Assembly (NCBI RefSeq): GCF_030264295.1
Contig: NZ_CP127173.1
Location: forward strand, 9,741,501-9,805,500
Source of the DNA: Amycolatopsis nalaikhensis
GTDB lineage: Bacteria; Actinomycetota; Actinomycetes; Mycobacteriales; Pseudonocardiaceae
DNA: 64,000 bases
Direction: 5' to 3'
A program made the translations under genes and the position numbers. This document shows, piece after piece, positions 48,383-57,041 of the stretch (the stretch's first letter is position 1; every line of letters starts with the position of its first letter). The notes beneath the pieces were generated by a model. That model did not search any database. It had not been told where the DNA came from and saw only the letters and a list, made by a program, of their open reading frames with translations.

Positions 48383-49214
48383 GGTAGCTGAGGAACGAGG
48401 CCTGCAGGCCGGTCACGTGCGTCTCGCGCAGGACAGCGCTCGTGACGGCGCCACCGCGGGCGGTCAGCCGATGCAGAACGGTGGCCGCGTTCTTCGCGAG
48501 GTTCTGGTACACGGCCAGGTCTCCGAGCAGCTCCCGGTCGTTGACGGTCAGGTGGAGCTGGGCGGCGGGCAGGCGGTCGCCCAGTTCTTCCAGCTGCGCG
48601 AAGATCCGGCTGTCTTCACCGACGACACCGGGGCTGCCCGCGCCGACACTCTCGAAGAGCGGGCTGCCGGTGAGCCAGGCGTAGAGACTGAAAAGCCCGC
48701 CGTAGGAGTAGCCGAAGAGACCGTGGCCGCTCGCGGCCGTGCCGTAGTCGCGTTCGATCCGCGGGTGCAGTTCCGCCGTGAGGAAGTTCAAGAACGCGTC
48801 GGCGTGGGTTTCGCGCAATTCGGCTAGGTACGCGTCGGCCTCTTCGCGGGTCATCGCGCCCGAGTGGATTCCCATCTCGACGGCGTCGACGAACTCCTGC
48901 GCGATGGGCTCGCCCGGGGGCACGAGGTCTCGGTTGCGCAGCCGGGCCCAGTGCTGCGCGTCCTCGCCCGCGTAGCCGACGCTGACCTGGATGTAGGGCT
49001 GGATCCGCTGCATGGGGTCGTTCTGGGTGACGATGAGCGGAGCCGTCATGCCCACGGCCCAGTTGCCGTCGAGCACGTACACGACCGGCGCCCGCGTCGT
49101 GGCGGGGTCGTAGCCCGGTGGCGTCGTGACCCAGACGCCGTAGTCGTGCCCTCCGCCGGAGCGCAGCTCGAAGTAGTCGGTGTCGGCGAGGCAGCCCTGC
49201 CACATGGTGCTCAT
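48318..49214 (-). CDS. Alpha/beta-hydrolase (esterase D/IroE-like)
   Basis: The ATG at 49214 overlaps the stop of the amidohydrolase gene (ATGA) and has AAGGA upstream, so the two are coupled. The 298-residue protein has PVVYVLDGNWAVGMTAPLIV near residue 45, a GLFGYSYGGLFSLYAWL nucleophile elbow (GYSYG Ser) and a late RETHVTGL segment that may hold the catalytic His. There is no signal peptide, so it acts in the cytosol. The pattern fits the putative esterase family that includes IroE-type siderophore esterases; the substrate is unknown. Pairing with an imidazolonepropionase-like amidohydrolase suggests stepwise ester and amide hydrolysis of one compound. Confidence 0.78.
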   Translation of the reverse strand: MSTMWQGCLADTDYFELRSGGGHDYGVWVTTPPGYDPATTRAPVVYVLDGNWAVGMTAPLIVTQNDPMQRIQPYIQVSVGYAGEDAQHWARLRNRDLVPPGEPIAQEFVDAVEMGIHSGAMTREEADAYLAELRETHADAFLNFLTAELHPRIERDYGTAASGHGLFGYSYGGLFSLYAWLTGSPLFESVGAGSPGVVGEDSRIFAQLEELGDRLPAAQLHLTVNDRELLGDLAVYQNLAKNAATVLHRLTARGGAVTSAVLRETHVTGLQASFLSYLRNCRAGERPGKDGAARRARG

Positions 49215-50437
49215 CGAAGGTCCTTCACGATTCGGCCGTCCTGGAGAACGAGGACGGCGTTGGCGGGATCGGCGAACAGTTCCGGGTCTTCGACCGGGTT
49301 TCCGTTCCACAGCACGAGGTCTGCCTGCGCGCCGGGAGCGATGACACCGACCCGCCCGGCCAGGCCGAGGATTTCGGCGTTGGTCTTGGTGGCCGCCACG
49401 AGGGCTTCCATCGGGGTTTCGAGCCTCGCGCGCAGCCTGAGTTCTTCGCCTCGGCGCTGCTGGGCCGGGCCGATGAGATCGGACCCCAGCCCGATCCGCA
49501 CTCCGGCCTCCTTGGCGACCGCGAGCGCTTCGGCCATCCGCTCACGAACCCCCAGCACCCGATCGCGGGTCGACTCGTCGAGGCCCGCTCCGGCGGTGTC
49601 GTGCAGCAGCTGCTCGACGACGGCGAACGTCGGCACGAGGGCCACTCCGCGACTGGCCATCAGGCCGGCCGTCGCTTCATCGAGGTCGGTGCCGTGTTCG
49701 ACACAACGCGCCCCGGCCTCGACGGCGTTCCGGATGCCTTCGCTGTTGTGGGCGTGCACCGTCACGTAGGTGCCGCGCGCCGCGGCTTCCTCGACGGCGA
49801 CGGCGATCTCCTCGACGGTGAACTGGGTGTCGGCCAGCCGGTCGTGCGCGCCGACCACGCCGCCGGTCACGCAGAGCTTGAGGAAGGAGGCTCCGCGGCG
49901 GAAGGCCTCGCGCACGTTGCGCCGCAGCTCGTCGGCGTTGCCGGACATCATGGACAGCGCGCACAGACCCGGAATGTGGTGGCTGTCCCACAGCTCGGTG
50001 GGTTCCCAGTCGGCCCCGTAGTAGCCGTGGCCGCCGATCTGGCACTGAACCGGTCCGCACGACAGCACGCGCGGCCCCCTGACCTTGCCCTTCGCGATCG
50101 TGGTGACGAGGCCGCCGTCGATGCCGCCGGTGTCCCGGACGGTGGTGAAGCCGGCGTCGAGCGTCGCGCCGGCCGTGGCGAAGATGTCCGCCGCGAGCTC
50201 GGCGGCGCTGATCCGGAAGGAGAACTGCGGCTGGATCGGGCTCGACAAGCCCAGGTGGACGTGCGCGTCGATCAGGCCCGGCGTCATCGTCAGGCCGCCG
50301 GCGTCGAGGCGCTCACCGCCTGCGCCGGAGCCCCCGACCTGGCTGATCTGCCCGTCCTCGATGCTGACGTCGACGTCGACCGGGTCGCGACCCGACCCGT
50401 CGACGACCGTCGCGCCGACCACTTGCCACTGTCCCAC
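49211..50437 (-). CDS. Amidohydrolase family protein (Xaa-Pro dipeptidase/imidazolonepropionase-like)
   Basis: I chose GTG 50437 (VGQWQVVGATVVDGSG), with GGAGG 10 bp upstream. The 408-residue metal-dependent hydrolase has LIDAHVHLG (first metal ligands), FLKLCVTGGVVG (carboxylated Lys), VTVHAHNSEG and CVEHGTDLD (His ligands) and IGLGSDLIG (Asp). This set defines the binuclear amidohydrolases close to prolidase/organophosphate-acting enzymes. It is cytosolic, coupled to the downstream esterase and divergent from a TetR gene with 46 bp between them, so that TetR probably regulates this operon. Confidence 0.88.
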   Translation of the reverse strand: MGQWQVVGATVVDGSGRDPVDVDVSIEDGQISQVGGSGAGGERLDAGGLTMTPGLIDAHVHLGLSSPIQPQFSFRISAAELAADIFATAGATLDAGFTTVRDTGGIDGGLVTTIAKGKVRGPRVLSCGPVQCQIGGHGYYGADWEPTELWDSHHIPGLCALSMMSGNADELRRNVREAFRRGASFLKLCVTGGVVGAHDRLADTQFTVEEIAVAVEEAAARGTYVTVHAHNSEGIRNAVEAGARCVEHGTDLDEATAGLMASRGVALVPTFAVVEQLLHDTAGAGLDESTRDRVLGVRERMAEALAVAKEAGVRIGLGSDLIGPAQQRRGEELRLRARLETPMEALVAATKTNAEILGLAGRVGVIAPGAQADLVLWNGNPVEDPELFADPANAVLVLQDGRIVKDLR

Positions 50438-50465
50438 GAGTTGATCCCTCCGGCTGGCGCGTCTC

Positions 50466-50481
50466 TTTTCCAATGGATAAA
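50466..50481. promoter_or_regulatory. A/T-rich imperfect palindrome upstream of the TetR gene
   Basis: TTTTCCAATGGATAAA contains TCCA-A-TGGA with partly symmetric flanks. It lies a few bases before the GTG at 50484 and 29 bp before the amidohydrolase start, so it may be the operator of both divergent genes. TAAACT within it may also be part of a -10 box for a leaderless message. Confidence 0.4.
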
Positions 50482-50483
50482 CT

Positions 50484-51086
50484 GTGGGAGTGATCCTGTC
50501 AAGCAAGGAACGCACCGGCGACGCCCGCGAGCGTCTGCTGGCCCGGCTTCTCGACGCCTTCGGGGGAACCCTTCCCGCACCGGAGGTGTCGCTGCGCGAG
50601 ATCGCCGCCCGGACCGAGACCAGCCACGCCCTCTTGCGCTACCACTTCGGGTCGCTCCCGGGCGTCCTGGCGGCCATGCTCAAGGCACAGCGAGCCCGGG
50701 ACAACGAGGCACTGCTCGAGACCGCCCGGCACGGCACGTTCGACGATCTCGTCGTGGCGATCTGGCGGGCCTACACGCGCCCGGAGCAGCTGTCGCGGGT
50801 CCGCGGCTTCTTCCACGTCGTAGGACTCGCCGCGTACCGGCCGGAGGACTTCCGCGAGTTCATCGACTCGCTCGACGACCTGACCAAGATGCTGGCCTCG
50901 CTCGCCGAGCGCGAAGGACTCGACGCCGGGGAAGCACTGACTTTGGCCACGGTCACCGTTGCCGCGATACGTGGCCTGCTCCTGCAGGAGGTCCTGACGC
51001 CAGGAGCCCATTCGGAGGACTCGGTCGCCTTGATCCTGCGCATGAGCGAGGACCAGACCATTTCCCGGTCCCGCCGGAAGCCTTGA
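50484..51086 (+). CDS. TetR-family regulator
   Basis: The 200-residue protein has an N-terminal helix-turn-helix (PEVSLREIAARTETSHALLR, then YHFGSLPGVLAAML, about residues 34-66) and a helical sensor domain. GTG 50484 or 50490 could be the start; neither has a clear ribosome site. It is divergent from the amidohydrolase-esterase operon, the probable target. Confidence 0.83.
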   Translation: MGVILSSKERTGDARERLLARLLDAFGGTLPAPEVSLREIAARTETSHALLRYHFGSLPGVLAAMLKAQRARDNEALLETARHGTFDDLVVAIWRAYTRPEQLSRVRGFFHVVGLAAYRPEDFREFIDSLDDLTKMLASLAEREGLDAGEALTLATVTVAAIRGLLLQEVLTPGAHSEDSVALILRMSEDQTISRSRRKP

Positions 51087-51239
51087 GCAGACAGTCTTTC
51101 CGCTCGATCAGCGCGGGAATTTCACCGGCCCTGGCGACGTCGCCGACTGTCACCATTGCTTTACCCGTTCGGTCGATTGCCGACGATCATCGACCGCAAA
51201 ATAATTCCCGACAGTCGACAATTGAAGTAAGGAGCCGAT

Positions 51240-51611
51240 GTGGAGCCGGCGTTAGGGCTCGACCCGGACACGGCAGATCTTGTCCGGCCGTACTTCCGCA
51301 CCCATGGACGTACGCGGCCCACGCGCACGCTCTCCGTCGAAACACTCATCGCGGCCACCGCGCGCGGCCGCACCCCGGAGCACGCCTGTTCCCGGGAAGA
51401 GGCCGCGATCTGCCTCCTGTGCCGCTCGTCGCAGTCGGTCGCGGAAATCGCCGCGTATCGGCGAATCCCCCTTGGCGTCGCCCGGGTCCTGGTGTCCGAC
51501 CTCGCCGACCGCGGCCTGGTGGCCGTCCAAGAGGCCAAGCCGGCCCCCGGTGGTCGGCCCAGCATCGACTTCATGGAGCGGGTTCTTCGCGGTCTGCACG
51601 CGATGACGTGA
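51240..51611 (+). CDS. Orphan DUF742 protein (CvnC-like)
   Basis: The 123-residue protein starts at GTG 51240 with AAGGAG 6 bp upstream. It has the DUF742 pattern: VRPYFRTHGRTRPTRTLSVE near the N-terminus, then a winged-helix-like part (SVAEIAAYRRIPLGVARVLV, SDLADRGLV). In conservons (cvn) DUF742 proteins sit with a sensor kinase, a roadblock protein and a small GTPase; none of these partners is here. The upstream 150 bp are unusually A/T-rich for the window. Confidence 0.8.
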   Translation: MEPALGLDPDTADLVRPYFRTHGRTRPTRTLSVETLIAATARGRTPEHACSREEAAICLLCRSSQSVAEIAAYRRIPLGVARVLVSDLADRGLVAVQEAKPAPGGRPSIDFMERVLRGLHAMT

Positions 51612-51751
51612 CCACGGGCCGCGCGCGGCTGCGGCTTGCGCGTCCCGAGAACTGGGCCACCGGCCAACATCGCCCTGATCGACGGAGCCGATCTGGCGCG
51701 GGAGACCCTCGCCGGTTCCCGCGTCGACGGCCCGCCGGCGCCCAACATCCC

Positions 51752-52597
51752 TCAGGCCGGACCGTCCTGCGACGGGGGCGAGAGCCGGAACACCGGCCAG
51801 CCGATCTCGGTCCGCCAGGCCGCCGGATCCGGAGTGTCGCGGGGGCCGACGAGGTACGTCTCGTGGACGGGACCGGCTACGGCGAGCGCGTGCTCGACCA
51901 CCCAGGCCCCGAGCCTGCCGTAGGTGACGTCGATGTCGTCGTGGGGTCCGGAATGGACGACGACGGCGAGTTCGGCGGCCGGCAGCTCCACGGGCCGCAC
52001 CCGGCCCCGGGCCGGCGGGTCGGCGACGGGCCGGTAGACCAGGACCTCGCCCCGGCCACCGGTGAACAGCTCGTTGGCGTAGCGGCCACCCGGCGGCCCG
52101 GGCAGCGGCAGGCCGACGAGCGCGGCGTCGAGTTCCGCCATCGCCTCGCCGTACCAGGCCAAAACGTCGTCGTGGTCGACGACACCCTCGACGGCGGCGA
52201 CCGTCTTGACCGCCACCGAGCGCAGCTCGACGGCCAGCTCGTCGTCGCCGGGACGCAGCAGCCGCCGCAGCGAGACCACCGCGGCCCGGGTCCGCGCCAG
52301 TTCCTCCTCCAGCCGCCGCAGGTGCCCGCCGGCCAGGTCCGCGCGCTCCGCCGGGTCCTCGGTGGCGAGGATCTTGGCGACGTCGGCCAGCGGCACGTCC
52401 AGCTCGCGCAGCCGGTGGATGACCTGCGCGGCGGGAATCTGGTCGGCGGTGTAGTACCGGTAGCCGCTGGCGGGGTCGACCGAGGCGGGCTCCAGCAGCC
52501 CGGACTCGTGGTACCGGCGCAGGGTCCGCACGCTCAGGTGCGTCAGCTGCGCGAACTCGCCGATCGTCAATCCACGGAACACTCCCCCACTGTGCAC
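51752..52597 (-). CDS. MerR-family regulator with GyrI-like effector domain
   Basis: An N-terminal MerR helix-turn-helix (LTIGEFAQLTHLSVRTLRRY, residues 10-29; GYRYYTADQI follows) and dimerisation coiled coil (about 75-115) precede a GyrI/SOUL-like effector domain (about 120-275). GTG 52597 is the longest start; GTG 52582 or TTG 52570 are possible, the last being closest to the usual MTIGEF start. The intergenic region to the divergent SnoaL-like gene has a MerR-type dyad between promoter elements, so it probably controls that gene and itself. Confidence 0.85.
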   Translation of the reverse strand: MHSGGVFRGLTIGEFAQLTHLSVRTLRRYHESGLLEPASVDPASGYRYYTADQIPAAQVIHRLRELDVPLADVAKILATEDPAERADLAGGHLRRLEEELARTRAAVVSLRRLLRPGDDELAVELRSVAVKTVAAVEGVVDHDDVLAWYGEAMAELDAALVGLPLPGPPGGRYANELFTGGRGEVLVYRPVADPPARGRVRPVELPAAELAVVVHSGPHDDIDVTYGRLGAWVVEHALAVAGPVHETYLVGPRDTPDPAAWRTEIGWPVFRLSPPSQDGPA

Positions 52598-52600
52598 CGC

Positions 52601-52621
52601 TTGACCCTCTCCCCGGGAGAG
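52601..52621. promoter_or_regulatory. MerR-type promoter/operator
   Basis: A TTGACC -35-like hexamer (52601-52606) is followed by CTCTCCC (52607-52613), one spacer base and GGGAGAG (52615-52621), a perfect 7-bp dyad. MerR regulators bind such dyads between widely spaced -35 and -10 boxes. It lies between the MerR gene and the SnoaL-like gene at 52639. Confidence 0.6.
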
Positions 52622-52638
52622 ACCCCACGGTGGTCGTC

Positions 52639-52986
52639 ATGAGTGAAGCGATCGACACCCGCGAGCTGCCCGCCGTGATCACCGGCTACCTGAAGGCCCA
52701 CCAGGCCCGCGACCTGGCCCCGGCCCTGGCTTGCTACACCGAGAACGCCGTCGTGACCGACGAGGGCCGCACCCACCGCGGCAAGGAGGAGATCCGCGCC
52801 TGGCTCACCCACGCCGCGAGCGAGTACACGTACACGACGACGCTCGTCGCGGCCCACCGCGTCGACGACGAGCACTACGTGGCGGTGCACCACCTCGAGG
52901 GCGACTTCCCGGGCGGAGTCGTCGACCTGCGATTCCAGTTCACCTTGGCCGGTGATCGCATCGCCGAGCTGGTGATCGAACCCTGA
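52639..52986 (+). CDS. SnoaL/NTF2-like domain protein
   Basis: The 115-residue product from ATG 52639 (GTG 52630 is an alternative) has the cone-fold pattern: YLKAHQARDLAPALACYTEN, AVVTDEGRTHRGKEEIRAWL, then strands VDLRFQFTLAGDRIAELVIE. Such proteins are isomerases, cyclases or polyketide-processing enzymes; the function here is unknown. It is divergent from the MerR gene and very probably controlled by it. Confidence 0.82.
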   Translation: MSEAIDTRELPAVITGYLKAHQARDLAPALACYTENAVVTDEGRTHRGKEEIRAWLTHAASEYTYTTTLVAAHRVDDEHYVAVHHLEGDFPGGVVDLRFQFTLAGDRIAELVIEP

Positions 52987-53002
52987 TCAGCGCCGGACGG
53001 GA

Positions 53003-53704
53003 TCAACGCTCCGCCTCGGGCCACGACTGCGGCGCGGGGCCGAACGCGCGCCGGGCGGCTCGGACCGCCAGTGCGGCCAAGGTGGCGTTGGCGCCACCGC
53101 CGATCACCGCGCCGATGCCGAACGGAGCCACCCGGCCGAGCACGATGATGCCCTGCTTGGTGCCGTACTTGGTGATGAAGTTCTTGCCCAGGACGCTGTT
53201 GATCTGTTTCAGGGTCGCCGTGGGCACCTTGCCGACGAGCTGGCGGGCCCAGTGCTGCCCGGTGCGCTCGGCGACCCTGCCGACGATGGTCGTGGAACCG
53301 GACTGGCCGAGCAGGATCCCCATGACCAGCGTCCGGCGGCGTTCGATCTCGTCCAGCCGGACGCCGTGGACCTCGGCGACCGAGAGCACGAACAGGACAC
53401 TCAGTTCGAGCGAAGAGAAGGCCTCCCCCGCCGACAACGCCAGAGCGATCCCGGTGCCGACGGCAGGCGCGGCCGCGGTGGCCCCGACCGCGGCTCCGGT
53501 GCCCGCCAGCGCACTGACGTACATCCGCTCCAGGGTGCGCACGACCTCCGCCGGTGACGCCTCGGGGTTGCGCTGGCGGGCCCGGGCGATGTTCTTGCGC
53601 ACCAGCGGTGCCTGCAGGCCGATGGCCTTGTCCAGCAGCTCGAGGACCGGCTGCCCTTGGCCGCTCGACGCCGGGGCCGGTCGCTCAAGGGCATCGGAGG
53701 CCAC
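53003..53704 (-). CDS. Hypothetical protein with hydrophobic glycine-rich segments
   Basis: GTG 53704 follows AAGGAG by 6 bp; 233 residues. A soluble helical N-terminus (VLELLDKAIGLQAPLVRKNI) is followed by glycine/alanine-rich hydrophobic stretches (AGTGAAVGATAAAPAVGTGI, ELSVLFVLSVAEVHGVRLDE, and PFGIGAVIGGGANATLAALA near the C-terminus). It resembles EcsC-type proteins loosely, not enough to name it. It stands alone, convergent with the SnoaL-like gene. Confidence 0.6.
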   Translation of the reverse strand: MASDALERPAPASSGQGQPVLELLDKAIGLQAPLVRKNIARARQRNPEASPAEVVRTLERMYVSALAGTGAAVGATAAAPAVGTGIALALSAGEAFSSLELSVLFVLSVAEVHGVRLDEIERRRTLVMGILLGQSGSTTIVGRVAERTGQHWARQLVGKVPTATLKQINSVLGKNFITKYGTKQGIIVLGRVAPFGIGAVIGGGANATLAALAVRAARRAFGPAPQSWPEAER

Positions 53705-53858
53705 AGTCAGCTCCTTCGCGTCGTCGAGTCGCCGCACAGTCTCGCACCCGCGGCCCATTGATCACCCGTCGCGTCGTCGAGCCGGTTCCGCACGCGGGTC
53801 ACCCAGAACCCACTGTTCCCTTTTGAAGGATTCTGAGCGATAGTGGTCGAAGCTGAGT

Positions 53859-53874
53859 TTTACAACGTTGTAAA
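53859..53874. promoter_or_regulatory. Perfect 16-bp palindrome upstream of the GH gene
   Basis: TTTACAACGTTGTAAA is perfectly symmetric with a central CG, the form typical of LacI-family operators. It ends 12 bp before the ATG at 53887 and abuts the ribosome site CGGAGG, so bound protein would block initiation. It differs from the GTTAGCGNTAAC sites, so a different regulator, not encoded nearby, is likely. Confidence 0.7.
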
Positions 53875-53886
53875 CACGGAGGTCTG

Positions 53887-56800
53887 ATGCGCAGGCGACG
53901 GTCCTGGGGAAGAACCTGGCTGGCCGCGGCCGGCCTCCTCGCGCAGCTGGCGTTCGCCGGCGTCGCGGGCGCGGCTGAAGCCCCGACCCCGACGGCGGGG
54001 ACGCACTTCCTCGACCACTCCGCCTACCTGGCCGGGTACGCGGATCCCGCCTGGTACGAAGCCAACATCCCCTTCGTCGACCTGCCCGACGCCACCATGC
54101 AGAGCGTCTACTACTACCGCTGGCGCGTCTGGAAGGAGCACCTGCGCTACACGAACCCCGCCGACGGCTGGATCTCGACGGAGTTCCTCGACTGCTGCGG
54201 CTATGCCGCGCCCTACCAGGCGATCAACGCCGCCGCCGCGCACCAGCTGACCGAGGGGCGGTGGCTGCGCGATCCCGGCTACAGCCAGGACTACCTCCAC
54301 TTCTGGCTCACCGGTCCCGGCGCGGGCCCCAAGCCGGCCACCGACGACGTCAACGCCGACACCACCGACTGGGCGCACGAGTACAGCGTCTGGCTGGCCA
54401 CCTCCGCCTACGGCCAGGCCCAGGTCACCGGCGACTTCGGTCCCCTGCGCGAGCTGCTGCCCGCCCTGGTGCGCCAATACCGCGGCTGGGACAAGCAGTT
54501 CAACGCCGACCTCGGGCTGTACTGGTCGGTGCCGGTCTGGGACGCGATGGAGTTCTCGGCCTCGTCCTACGAGTCGCCCAACCCGTACCACGGCGGCGCC
54601 GGCTACCGCCCGACGCTCAACTCCTACCAGTACGGCGACGCCGTCGCGATCAGCCGCATCGCGGATTCCGTCGGCGACCACCAGCTCGCCACCGAGTACG
54701 CCCAGCGCGCCGCGACGCTGAAGACGTCGATGCGGAAATGGCTGTGGGACCCGCAGCGCGGCTTCTACTACGCGATGGCCCGCGACGACAACCCGGACCA
54801 CCGGCTGTCCGGCAGCCGCGAGGAGATCGGCTTCATCCCGTGGATGTTCGGCGCCGCCGACCCGCGCGACACCGCGGCTTGGACGCAGCTGCTCGACCCC
54901 GACGGCTTCGCGAGCCCGTACGGCCCGACGACGACCGAGCGCCGCAGCCCGTTCTTCATGAAGGATGCCGGGAACTGCTGCCGCTGGGATGGCCCGAGCT
55001 GGCCCTTCGCCACCTCGCAAACCCTGACCGGGCTGGCCAACCTGCTTGACGACTACCCGGCCCAGCAGACGGTGTCCAAAGAGGACTACGCCGCCGCGCT
55101 GGCCACCTACGCCCGTACCCAGACGAAGAACGGCCAGCCCTACGTCGCCGAGGCCCACGACCCCGACCGGGACGCCTGGATCTACGACGGCCGGAACCAC
55201 AGCGAGGACTACAACCACTCCACCTACACCGACCTCGTCCTCTCGGGCCTGCTCGGCCTGCGCCCGCAATCCGGGAACACCTTGGACGTCCGGCCGCTCA
55301 CACCGTCCACTTGGGACCATTTCGCCGCCGAAAACGTGCCTTACCACGGGCACGACGTGACCGTGCTGTGGGACCGCGACGGCACGCACTACGGCCAGGG
55401 CACCGGGATGCGCCTCTACGTCGACGGTCGGCTCGTCCAGCGCTCGGCGACCTTGCGGGCGACCACCATCGACGTCGGCCGCACCGTGCTCCCCCGGTCC
55501 GACGACCTCGTGAACGACGCCGCCAACCCGTTGCGCACCGGCTACCCCAAGCCGATCACGTCGTACACGTGGCCGAACGACAACGCGTGGAACGCCCTGG
55601 ACGGCAAGGTCTGGTACAACGAGGTGCCCGAGAACACCCGGTGGACCAACTACAGCTCGCCGAACGCGAACGACTTCTACGGCGTCGACTTCGGCGCGCC
55701 CACCCCGGTCTCCGACATCCGCTGGCACGGCTACGACGACGGCGGCGGCGTCAAACCCGCCGCGGCCTACCGCCTGCAGTACTGGACCGGCTCGGCCTGG
55801 CAGGACGTCCCCGGCCAGGTCCGCGGTCCGGCGAACCCGGTGGGCAACGGCGTCAACCGGATCACCTTCCCGACCCTGACCACCGCCAAGATCCGGCTCG
55901 TGTTCACCAACCCGCCGGGTGCTTTCGTCGGCGTCACCGAACTGGAGTCGTGGACGCCGTCGAGCCCGGACGCCCGGATCGACGTCGGGCCGGCCAACGC
56001 GAACGGCGTCGTCACGGTCGCCGGGAGCACACCACTGACCGTGACCGTGCGCAACACGACCGGCCTCCCGCTCGTCGCCCCGCAGGTGAACGTCGCCGTG
56101 CCCGACGGCTGGTCGGTCTCCCCCACCGGGCGGCCCGCCGCCGCGATCCCGCCCGGTCAGGCCCGGACCTGGACCGCGACCCTGACCGCGCCGTCGGGCG
56201 CCGAGCCGGGCAGTGCCGCGGCGCTCACCGTGACCGCGTCCTACCGCGGCCCGGACGGCCGTCAGGAGAGCACGCACCGGCGGCAGAACGTCCAGATCGC
56301 CCACCCGGCCGGGCAGCACGACCCGGTCGGCGCGTGGAACCTCGACGAGGGCGGTGGCACGGTGGCCCACGACAGCGCGGGCAGCCACGACGCCGCGCTG
56401 ACCGGCGCACCGGCGTGGGTGCCGGGCGTCAGCGGGAGCGCGCTGCGGCTCGACGGTTCCAGCCAGTACGCGGAAACCTCCGGGCCCGTCGTCGACACCA
56501 CCGGGAACTTCTCGGTCGGCGCCTGGGTCCGGCTCGACCACACGGGATCGTGGGCGACGGCGGTCAGCCAGGACGGCCCGGTGAGCAGCGGCTTCTACCT
56601 CCAGTACTCCGCGGCCGACGACCGCCTGGCGTTCTCGACCAGTGGCGGCCGCGCGCTGTCGGACGTCGCGCCGCAGCCGGGACGCTGGTACCACCTCGTC
56701 GGCGTCCACGACGCGGACGCGGGCACGTACGTCCTTTACGTGGACGGCGTGGCGCAGGCGAAGACGTGGAGCCAGCCCGCGGGCGACGCCGCGCCGGGGT

Positions 56801-56913
56801 CGCTGGCGATCGGCCGCGCGGTCTCCGGCGGGCGCCACAGCGACTTCTGGCCGGGCAGCGTCGACGGCGTCCAGGTGTGGAACCGGGTCCTGACGGCGAA
56901 CGAGACCGGCTGA
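53887..56913 (+). CDS. Secreted multidomain glycoside hydrolase (MGH1-like (alpha/alpha)6 domain, F5/8-like, NEW3-like, LamG)
   Basis: The ATG at 53887 has CGGAGG upstream; 1008 residues with a signal peptide (to about 29). Residues 35-510 form an (alpha/alpha)6 toroid-like domain of the MGH1/GH63-related type (YYYRWRVWKEHLRYTNPADG, GLYWSVPVWDAMEFSASSYE, CRWDGPSWPFATSQTLTGLA). A galactose-binding-like domain follows (about 540-690, ENTRWTNYSSPNANDFYGVD), then a NEW3-like alpha-galactosidase-associated domain (about 695-790) and a LamG/concanavalin domain (about 815-1005, DPVGAWNLDEGGGTVAHDSA). Exact CAZy family and substrate are unknown. Unlike the enzymes at 20-42 kb it has no ricin domain. 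Confidence 0.82.
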   Translation: MRRRRSWGRTWLAAAGLLAQLAFAGVAGAAEAPTPTAGTHFLDHSAYLAGYADPAWYEANIPFVDLPDATMQSVYYYRWRVWKEHLRYTNPADGWISTEFLDCCGYAAPYQAINAAAAHQLTEGRWLRDPGYSQDYLHFWLTGPGAGPKPATDDVNADTTDWAHEYSVWLATSAYGQAQVTGDFGPLRELLPALVRQYRGWDKQFNADLGLYWSVPVWDAMEFSASSYESPNPYHGGAGYRPTLNSYQYGDAVAISRIADSVGDHQLATEYAQRAATLKTSMRKWLWDPQRGFYYAMARDDNPDHRLSGSREEIGFIPWMFGAADPRDTAAWTQLLDPDGFASPYGPTTTERRSPFFMKDAGNCCRWDGPSWPFATSQTLTGLANLLDDYPAQQTVSKEDYAAALATYARTQTKNGQPYVAEAHDPDRDAWIYDGRNHSEDYNHSTYTDLVLSGLLGLRPQSGNTLDVRPLTPSTWDHFAAENVPYHGHDVTVLWDRDGTHYGQGTGMRLYVDGRLVQRSATLRATTIDVGRTVLPRSDDLVNDAANPLRTGYPKPITSYTWPNDNAWNALDGKVWYNEVPENTRWTNYSSPNANDFYGVDFGAPTPVSDIRWHGYDDGGGVKPAAAYRLQYWTGSAWQDVPGQVRGPANPVGNGVNRITFPTLTTAKIRLVFTNPPGAFVGVTELESWTPSSPDARIDVGPANANGVVTVAGSTPLTVTVRNTTGLPLVAPQVNVAVPDGWSVSPTGRPAAAIPPGQARTWTATLTAPSGAEPGSAAALTVTASYRGPDGRQESTHRRQNVQIAHPAGQHDPVGAWNLDEGGGTVAHDSAGSHDAALTGAPAWVPGVSGSALRLDGSSQYAETSGPVVDTTGNFSVGAWVRLDHTGSWATAVSQDGPVSSGFYLQYSAADDRLAFSTSGGRALSDVAPQPGRWYHLVGVHDADAGTYVLYVDGVAQAKTWSQPAGDAAPGSLAIGRAVSGGRHSDFWPGSVDGVQVWNRVLTANETG

Positions 56914-57041
56914 CCGCGAAACCCGAGTGGTACGCCCGGTCATGAACCGCCCGAACCGGGCTTCCGGGCCGCGGTAACAGCCTTGATCCGCGTGCGGGAG
57001 CGGTTCTAGTCTTCAGCGTCGATGCTTGCCGAGGAGGACCG

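Noticed and set aside
51612..51751. Possible small gene between DUF742 and MerR
   Set aside because: Frames here have no ribosome site, no domain and shadow-like composition.
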